Part shown: one piece after another, positions 23,242 through 28,277 of the stretch | Layout: the number at the start of each line of letters is the position of its first letter | How positions within the stretch are numbered: the stretch's first letter is position 1 | Source: an uncultured Clostridia bacterium | GTDB lineage: Bacteria > Bacillota > Clostridia > Lachnospirales > CAG-274 | Assembly (NCBI GenBank): GCA_910579745.1 | Contig: CAJTVH010000041.1 | Span: 1 to 28,277 of the forward strand | Length of the DNA stretch: 28,277 bases | Reading direction: 5' to 3' | The notes under the pieces: generated by a model | Seen by the model: the letters and a program-made list of their open reading frames with translations, nothing else | Databases searched by the model: none | What the model was told of the DNA's origin: nothing | Made by a program: the position numbers and the translations under genes

Positions 23242-25284
23242 ATGAAGAAAAAAATAGCTATGTTAACGCTGTGCGCTCTGTTTATTAGGCAAAACGCTGT
23301 TTCAGCGGATGTATGGAGAGTACCTATTATTATTGAGGGTACGTCATATTATACTCTTGAGTCAACGGCTCAAGATAACAGTGTTTATATAACAGATAAA
23401 TCAGGGAACAAAATAGTTGAGCAACCGTTTTATGATGTTAAATATGAGGGTGAAGGATATATTGTACGTTATCATGGGGGAGAGTTGAATAACAACTGTA
23501 CTGTTCTTGACAGTAATTTTAAAGAAGTTATACCTGTAAAATATAATTATATAGAGTATAATAAAAACACTAAGTGTTATGAGTGTTTTTACAGTGATAA
23601 TTCAGGAAAACAATGTTTTGATTTTTATGACAAGGAATTTAATAAAGTCAGTCAGCCGGCGGATGTTTTTCCTATTGAGGGTACGGAGTATTATTGTCAA
23701 AAGGTAATTGACGAAAAAAGTTCTTTAGCAAATAAATTTTACTTTATATGCGACGCTGATGGGAATAGGCTTATTGAGGAGGGTTTTAGGAAAATTACGG
23801 GATTAAAAGGATTTATTGTCGTGACGAGATTTAGCGATTATATGGAAGGGCTTTATAATAAAGATTTAAAACTCGCGGCGGATATTAAGTATAATTGGAT
23901 AGGTTTTGATGAGGAGAGCCAATGTATTATTTTAAAATCGGCTGATAAAGTGGAATATCTTGGACTTGACGCTAAATACAAAAAACCTGTGAGAAAGCTT
24001 GGGGAAACTGGTCTTTATACTATTGAAAACGAGGATGGGAGTTTTTATTTCTGTGATGAAACGGGTACAGCTATGAGCGACAAAAAATATTATGATATAT
24101 ATGATATTTATAATGATAAAATTGTTGTGAGAAGCGGTAATAAATATCCTTATAAATTTGGTATGGTTGACAATAACCTTAATACGCTTTTTGAGGAAGA
24201 GTATTTTGCTATTGAGGGAAATGGGGAGGGACAGTTTAAGCTATACGAAAATGAAAAAGTGCGACATTATGACAAGATGAACGAAATCACTTGTACCGAC
24301 CTTGATTATAAATATATTACTCCGATAAAAGGAATGGAAAACAAATATATTTACAATATGAGAAGGTCTGAGCACGATGACGCGCTTTCCCAAAATAAAG
24401 TGATAATTGACGGAGACGGAAACGCTCTTACAGGATTTTATCTTAATATTGAACCTCAAGGGGAGGATATGTACAGAACAATAACCGTTTCGGCGAAAGT
24501 CGGAATGGCTGACAGTGAGAGGGGAATGCTTAATTCTGACCTTAAATTAATTGTTCCTATGGGACCGCATACACTCACAACGATAAAAGAGTCAGGAGTA
24601 GTATTTATAGAGGCCAGAATGGGCGACAATATAGAGGCTTATTATGATTTAGCTGGAAACAGATATGGCACAAAAGAGGAAATTCTTAAAATAGGCGAAG
24701 ATTTACACAGTATGAGCGATTGGGCAAAAGAGAGTATTGAAAAAGCCATTAATATTGGGATTGTCCCTGAACAGTTGCGGAATGCTTATAAAAAGAATAT
24801 TTCCAGAAAAGAGTTTTGCCAGATTGCTATAAGTACCTATGTGGCGAAGACAGGGGCTAAAATAGACGAAAGCGCCGCATCGCCGTTTGACGATGTTTTT
24901 GATAAACATATAACCGCTGCTTACAACTTAGGTATTGTTAAAGGGACTGGTTATAAAAAGTTTACTCCTGATAATAGCATTACAAGACAGGAAGCGGCGG
25001 TTATGCTGAGAAATCTAGCCAATGTTCTTAAAATAGCGGATACTCCTAAAAAAGAGAAATTTACTGACGAAAGTTATTTCGCCGATTGGGCGAAAGACGC
25101 TATATATTCTGTGGCCGGTATAAAAAGCGGGAATACTTATGTTATGGCGGGAACAGAAAAAGGTAAGTTTTCTCCGTGGATGAGTTATACAAGGGAGCAG
25201 GCTATCGCTACAATGCTAAGATTATATAATCAGTCTGAGACAACCTATCAAATGTCTCAGGAGGTAAAGGCTGAGTCCGTATAA
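23242..25284 (+). CDS. Secreted WG-like repeat protein with C-terminal S-layer homology domains
   Basis: The 680-residue protein has a signal peptide of about 22 residues (ending AVSA). Residues 25-480 are made of irregular repeats of aromatic strands with D-x-x-G/N turns (for example ITDKSGNKIVE, ICDADGNRLIE, FCDETGTAMS, IIDGDGNALTG), as in WG-repeat/beta-propeller-like proteins. Three SLH modules follow at about 493-546, 547-604 and 605-664, with the typical TRQEAAVMLRNL and TREQAIATMLRL. SLH domains bind pyruvylated cell-wall polymers, so the protein is probably displayed on the cell surface. AGGAGAG before the ATG is a good ribosome binding site. The sequence after the stop continues as damaged repeats, so the gene may be a shortened form of a longer ancestor. 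The ligand is unknown. Confidence 0.88.
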   Translation: MKKKIAMLTLCALFIRQNAVSADVWRVPIIIEGTSYYTLESTAQDNSVYITDKSGNKIVEQPFYDVKYEGEGYIVRYHGGELNNNCTVLDSNFKEVIPVKYNYIEYNKNTKCYECFYSDNSGKQCFDFYDKEFNKVSQPADVFPIEGTEYYCQKVIDEKSSLANKFYFICDADGNRLIEEGFRKITGLKGFIVVTRFSDYMEGLYNKDLKLAADIKYNWIGFDEESQCIILKSADKVEYLGLDAKYKKPVRKLGETGLYTIENEDGSFYFCDETGTAMSDKKYYDIYDIYNDKIVVRSGNKYPYKFGMVDNNLNTLFEEEYFAIEGNGEGQFKLYENEKVRHYDKMNEITCTDLDYKYITPIKGMENKYIYNMRRSEHDDALSQNKVIIDGDGNALTGFYLNIEPQGEDMYRTITVSAKVGMADSERGMLNSDLKLIVPMGPHTLTTIKESGVVFIEARMGDNIEAYYDLAGNRYGTKEEILKIGEDLHSMSDWAKESIEKAINIGIVPEQLRNAYKKNISRKEFCQIAISTYVAKTGAKIDESAASPFDDVFDKHITAAYNLGIVKGTGYKKFTPDNSITRQEAAVMLRNLANVLKIADTPKKEKFTDESYFADWAKDAIYSVAGIKSGNTYVMAGTEKGKFSPWMSYTREQAIATMLRLYNQSETTYQMSQEVKAESV

Positions 25285-25839
25285 GGACAGAAGCGTAAAG
25301 TTTAAAACAAATTACGGTGAGTTGGGTTATATTGGCGAAAATAAATTCGCTGTTTTTAAAAAGTATCGCACTTACGGATTGTTGGACAAGAATAGAGAGG
25401 AGGAATGTGATATAATTGATGTAAACGGTAATATAATTGAAAAAACGCAAATGTTTCCGATATTGTGAAGAGAAAAAAAGACAAACTACAGAATCAAATG
25501 GTAAAAAAGAAATTAACCTATATGAACGGAAATATTATAAAAGAATTGTCAAAATATATAAGCGGCAATTTATTTACATTTTAAGCTAACAATAAAATAT
25601 GGGTTGTTGATATTAACGGAAATGTAGTCAGAGCTAAGTGTAGTGGCGGTTTATCAAAGGACTCTGTTATAAACGGACTTTTTATGACTAGGGAGGGAAA
25701 CAGATTTGATATTTATGATAAAAACAGAATATTTATAAAAAGTATTGAAAAGCTTATTGGTTTTGACTGTGAAAAGGTTGATTTTGACAGTAAGCGTTAT
25801 AATATAACGGAAATTTCCAGTACGAATTTATTATTATAG
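25268..25839 (+). pseudogene. Decayed WG-like repeat coding sequence directly after the SLH gene
   Basis: Just past the SLH gene, frame +1 is open from 25268 to 25468 and encodes repeats of the same style (GYIGENKFAVFKKY, YGLLDKN, CDIIDVNGNIIEK). Coding then returns to the SLH gene's own frame (YMNGNIIKELSKY), hits TAA at 25582-25584, and resumes in that frame (KIWVVDINGNVVRAK, FDIYDKNRIFIKS) to TAG at 25837. Two compensating frame shifts and one stop codon would restore about 185 residues. It is either the lost C-terminal extension of the upstream gene or a neighbouring paralogue fused to it. No ribosome binding site precedes it. Confidence 0.75.
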
Positions 25840-25888
25840 AGTATTGGTAAGCTAATACTATTTTAAGAATTGGTTTATAATACGTCTT

Positions 25889-26175
25889 ATGGGTGAGAGA
25901 AAGAGGGCGGAGGAATTTCTTAAAATCAAAACGCTGCCTAATGGTAGGTTTACGGCTATATGTGTTAATGATATAAAGATCTTGTATACTTAACGATTAT
26001 TGAAACGTGTACATAAGGACAAAATATGTGGAACCATATTATAAGGGGAAAAGCCAATTTGCCGCTTTTAAAAAATATAACACGGATTGTGATGATTACA
26101 AAAAAGAATTGGGGAAAGTTATGACATAATAGACGGTTGTGGGGAAATCTTATTAAAAGTAATATGATTTAAGGT
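25889..26175 (+). pseudogene. Further decayed WG-like repeat remnant
   Basis: Frame +1 from 25889 encodes MGERKRAEEFLKIKT and NGRFTAICVNDIK before a stop at 25991. At 26043-26165 the pattern KSQFAAFKKYNT then, after a frame shift, YDIIDGCGEILLK reproduces the order of KFAVFKKYRT...CDIIDVNGNIIEK at 25330-25450. Several stops and frame shifts make it non-functional. It looks like another repeat from the same ancestral protein. Confidence 0.6.
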
Positions 26176-26322
26176 AAATAAATTATGTATATCAGCGGTT
26201 AAAGTTTAATTATAGCGAAACATTAAAAGAATGGACAAGTAAACTATAATAAAACTAATATATTTAGGTAATCATTTTATTGTTTTGGGATAAAAACTTT
26301 GCGAATTGATACATATTTTTTT

Positions 26323-26487
26323 TAGAGCGTATCTGAAAACTAAAATACGCGCAAAAAATTATAAAAAATAAAACGAAACAGAAAGGAGTTTCTGTTTAAT
26401 TGAATCGTTTTCGTTTATTTTTTAATAATTTTTTGGATATTTAGCGTATATAACTGATAGCTTATGATAGTTTTCAGATACTCCCTA
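26323..26487 (+). mobile_element. MITE-like element, copy B
   Basis: Same length (165 bases with flanking TA) and orientation as copy A at 11099-11263, differing at about 11 positions by eye. The left end TAGAGCGTATCTGAAAACTA is mirrored at the right end, which finishes in GTTTTCAGATACTCCCTA. Internal A-rich and T-rich arms pair so that the whole element can fold back. It contains no gene and lies 77 bases upstream of the pectate lyase ATG, after the decayed repeat gene. Confidence 0.86.
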
Positions 26488-26564
26488 GGAGAATATTACG
26501 TTACTGTAAATTTGTTTAGTTTCTTATTTATATTAAAAAAATAAATTGTAGGAGGAAATTATTG

Positions 26565-27977
26565 ATGAGAAAACTCAGTTTAAAAATGATTATTTCGTTG
26601 GGGCTTTTTATGAGTGTTATATTTATATCTTTTCCATATAATGTTTTCGCTATGGATGAAAAGGTGGAAATAGAGAAAGTTGAGGCCTTTGGAAACACAG
26701 TCACTATAACTTTAAATAGTAAATTCGATAAATTTGATTTTTCAGATATTGTTTTAAAAGCTTATTCAAGCGATTGGTATAGCCTTGATCCTCAAATTAA
26801 TCAAAATTTGAATGTTATAAATAAGTCGATGGAGATTAATGATGAAAACAAAACAGTTCTTAAATATGAGGTTTTAGAGGATATTGAGAATAATAGAATT
26901 GTGACAAAACCGAAAGAGGAAAAATTTGATAGTATTATGGAACAAATAAAAATAGCGGATAACTATGTGTCTTGGCAAATGGATAACGGCGGATGGGACA
27001 AAGCTTATGGGGAATTACATAAAATGAGAAAATGGAACGGAATTGAGCCCAAAAATATACATTCGGGCTGGAAAACACCGGAGGGTGAGCCTATTGGAAC
27101 AATAGATAACTCCGCCACATATTCTCATATAATAGAAATAGCTAAAGTATATCAAAGAACAAAAAATCCAATTTATAAAAAAAGCGTGGAAAATGGTCTT
27201 GACTTTCTTTTTAAACTTCAATATCCAAGCGGGGGATTTTCTCAGGTATATCCGCCAAGAGGAAATTATTCAGATTATGTGACTTTTAACGACAACGCTA
27301 TGATAAACGCGTTACGAATGATAGAGGACGTTTCTAAGAAAAATTATCCTTTTAACGGGGATTTGATTTCTGATGAGTATGCTGAAAAGGCTAAAACCTC
27401 AGTTAGTAAAGGAATTGATTTTATTTTGAAGTCGCAAATTGTCTCTAAAGGTGTTTTGTCGGCGTGGTGCGCTCAGCATGACCCAACTACTTATGAGCCG
27501 AAAGGAGGGCGGGCTTATGAGCTGCCGTCGATAAGCGGAAGCGAATCGGTTGTGATTCTTAAATTTCTTATTGACCGTGAACAAACTCCCGAAATAAAAA
27601 AAGCTGTTGATGCCGCTATTAAGTGGTTTAAAGAAAATAGTGTTGAGAATACAGAATATGATAAAAAACCTCAAGACCGTATTTCTTTTAAACCAAAAGC
27701 CGGTTCAAGAGTATGGTACAGGTTTTACGATTTAGAAACAAATGAGCCTATATTCTCTGACAGGGACGGGATTCCTAAAAGGAATATAGATGAAATAGGA
27801 GATGAAAGAAGATTTGGCTATACCTGGGCAGGAAAATGGCCGGAAAAACTTATAAACATAATGGATTCCGTAGGGTACTATAGAAATCTTGTGGTAGCGG
27901 AAGTTATAGGAAATAACTCAAAGACCCAAAATGGCGGCAGACTTGAAATTGGAACGATTAAATCAGCTGAAAAATAA
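26565..27977 (+). CDS. Secreted pectate lyase, polysaccharide lyase family 10 type
   Basis: The 470-residue protein has a signal peptide of about 29 residues (ending NVFA). A beta-rich accessory module of about 80 residues follows (VEAFGNTVTITLNSKFDKF...DIVLKAYSSDWYSLDP), then from about residue 120 an alpha/alpha-barrel lyase domain. Family-10 stretches are clear: MDNGGWDK, GTIDNSATYSHI, QYPSGGFSQVYP, VTFNDNAMINAL, WCAQHDPTTYEPKGGRAYELPSISGSES and GSRVWYRFYDLETNEPIFSDRDG. The family cleaves polygalacturonate by calcium-dependent beta-elimination. AGGAGG at 26550-26555 fixes the ATG at 26565 rather than the TTG just before it. It is a single gene, with no transporter or other pectin genes in the window. 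Confidence 0.94.
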   Translation: MRKLSLKMIISLGLFMSVIFISFPYNVFAMDEKVEIEKVEAFGNTVTITLNSKFDKFDFSDIVLKAYSSDWYSLDPQINQNLNVINKSMEINDENKTVLKYEVLEDIENNRIVTKPKEEKFDSIMEQIKIADNYVSWQMDNGGWDKAYGELHKMRKWNGIEPKNIHSGWKTPEGEPIGTIDNSATYSHIIEIAKVYQRTKNPIYKKSVENGLDFLFKLQYPSGGFSQVYPPRGNYSDYVTFNDNAMINALRMIEDVSKKNYPFNGDLISDEYAEKAKTSVSKGIDFILKSQIVSKGVLSAWCAQHDPTTYEPKGGRAYELPSISGSESVVILKFLIDREQTPEIKKAVDAAIKWFKENSVENTEYDKKPQDRISFKPKAGSRVWYRFYDLETNEPIFSDRDGIPKRNIDEIGDERRFGYTWAGKWPEKLINIMDSVGYYRNLVVAEVIGNNSKTQNGGRLEIGTIKSAEK

Positions 27978-28035
27978 AATAGATTTAAGTTTTAGATTTA
28001 TGTATATATTTGTTATTGTATAGATAATAATTTTC

Positions 28036-28064
28036 TTGACAGAGATATTATTTAAAGGTAAAAT
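28036..28064 (+). promoter_or_regulatory. Sigma-A-type promoter of the carbonic anhydrase gene
   Basis: TTGACA (28036-28041), 17-base spacer, TAAAAT (28059-28064). The ATG is 25 bases past the -10, leaving a short leader that holds AAAGGA (28074-28079) as ribosome binding site. Confidence 0.85.
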
Positions 28065-28088
28065 AAAATATGGAAAGGATGTGTAATT

Positions 28089-28277
28089 ATGGCGCATATT
28101 AAAAATATTTCCGCTTCTGAGGCTATGGAGAAACTTAAAGCGGGAAATGAAAAATACCTCAATTCTAAAACGGGTGCGGGCGACGTATCTATTGATAAAC
28201 GTTCTTATACGTGTAAAAATGGACAGCAGCCTTACGCTATTATAATAGGGTGTTCAGACTCAAGGGTAATTCCTGAA
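28089..28277 (+). CDS. Beta-class carbonic anhydrase, 3' end cut off by window
   Basis: The first 63 residues are visible. They begin with a helical arm (ASEAMEKLKAGNEKYLNS), then PYAIIIGCSDSRVIPE, containing the first zinc cysteine C55 and the Asp57-Arg59 dyad of beta-carbonic anhydrases. The enzyme interconverts carbon dioxide and bicarbonate; in anaerobes it supplies bicarbonate for carboxylations. The later zinc ligands (His and Cys) lie beyond the window. It has its own near-consensus promoter, so it is independent of the pectate lyase gene. Confidence 0.93.
   Translation, partial: MAHIKNISASEAMEKLKAGNEKYLNSKTGAGDVSIDKRSYTCKNGQQPYAIIIGCSDSRVIPE

Noticed and set aside
25285..26210. Several short intact genes in the region after the SLH gene.
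   Set aside because: The frames lack ribosome binding sites and join up across frame shifts into one repeat pattern, so decay is the better explanation.
1..28277. CRISPR array, tRNA/rRNA genes or an intact insertion sequence.
   Set aside because: No regularly spaced repeats, no tRNA-like cloverleaf or rRNA sequence, and no transposase-like protein were found.

Overview
The window is AT-rich, with dense genes mostly on the plus strand, strong GGAGG-type ribosome binding sites and frequent short overlaps. This, with a core block asp23-nusB-xseA-xseB-ispA-dxs-tlyA-nadK-argR-recN, points to a low-GC Gram-positive bacterium of the class Clostridia. HydF (an [FeFe]-hydrogenase maturase), an S-layer-homology protein and a secreted family-10 pectate lyase suggest a fermentative anaerobe that degrades plant polysaccharides. 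Species cannot be named from the sequence alone.

Layout. 1-878: the 3' part of a ComEC-like metallo-beta-lactamase protein. 1140-2342: hydF, closed by a strong terminator. 2748-4498 (minus strand): a secreted transglutaminase-like protein and a small cysteine-rich protein, each with its own signals. 4797-5316: a GNAT acetyltransferase with its own promoter, in a less AT-rich patch that looks acquired. 5942-7129: a class I/II aminotransferase. 7498-17636: the conserved block for envelope stress (asp23), transcription antitermination (nusB), exonuclease VII (xseAB), isoprenoid synthesis (ispA, dxs), rRNA methylation (tlyA), NADP synthesis (nadK), arginine regulation (argR) and recombination repair (recN). 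17684-18535: a lipoprotein. 18672-23123: tsaE, then tsaB-rimI-lonB; tsaE and tsaB serve tRNA t6A modification, RimI acetylates ribosomal protein S18, and the last gene is a Lon-type protease. 23242-25284: a secreted WG-like/SLH protein followed by about 0.9 kb of decayed coding sequence. 26565-27977: pectate lyase. 28089-end: the start of a beta-carbonic anhydrase.

Non-coding content is the most unusual part. Two copies of a 165-bp element, about 93% identical by eye, sit upstream of dxs and of the pectate lyase gene. They have terminal inverted repeats and flanking TA, and so look like a miniature inverted-repeat transposable element (MITE). Degraded relatives appear in at least three other gaps. 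A well-formed promoter upstream of tsaB starts a transcript almost exactly at the 5' arm of a 12-16 bp helix that encloses at least three further hairpins and ends just before the tsaB ribosome binding site. This is a candidate structured leader RNA. A second long helix with several G-U pairs lies just upstream of tsaE.

The core block is usually flanked in spore-formers by spoIIIA genes upstream and spoIVB-spo0A downstream; neither flank is present here. No tRNA, rRNA, CRISPR array, intact transposase or prophage gene was seen.
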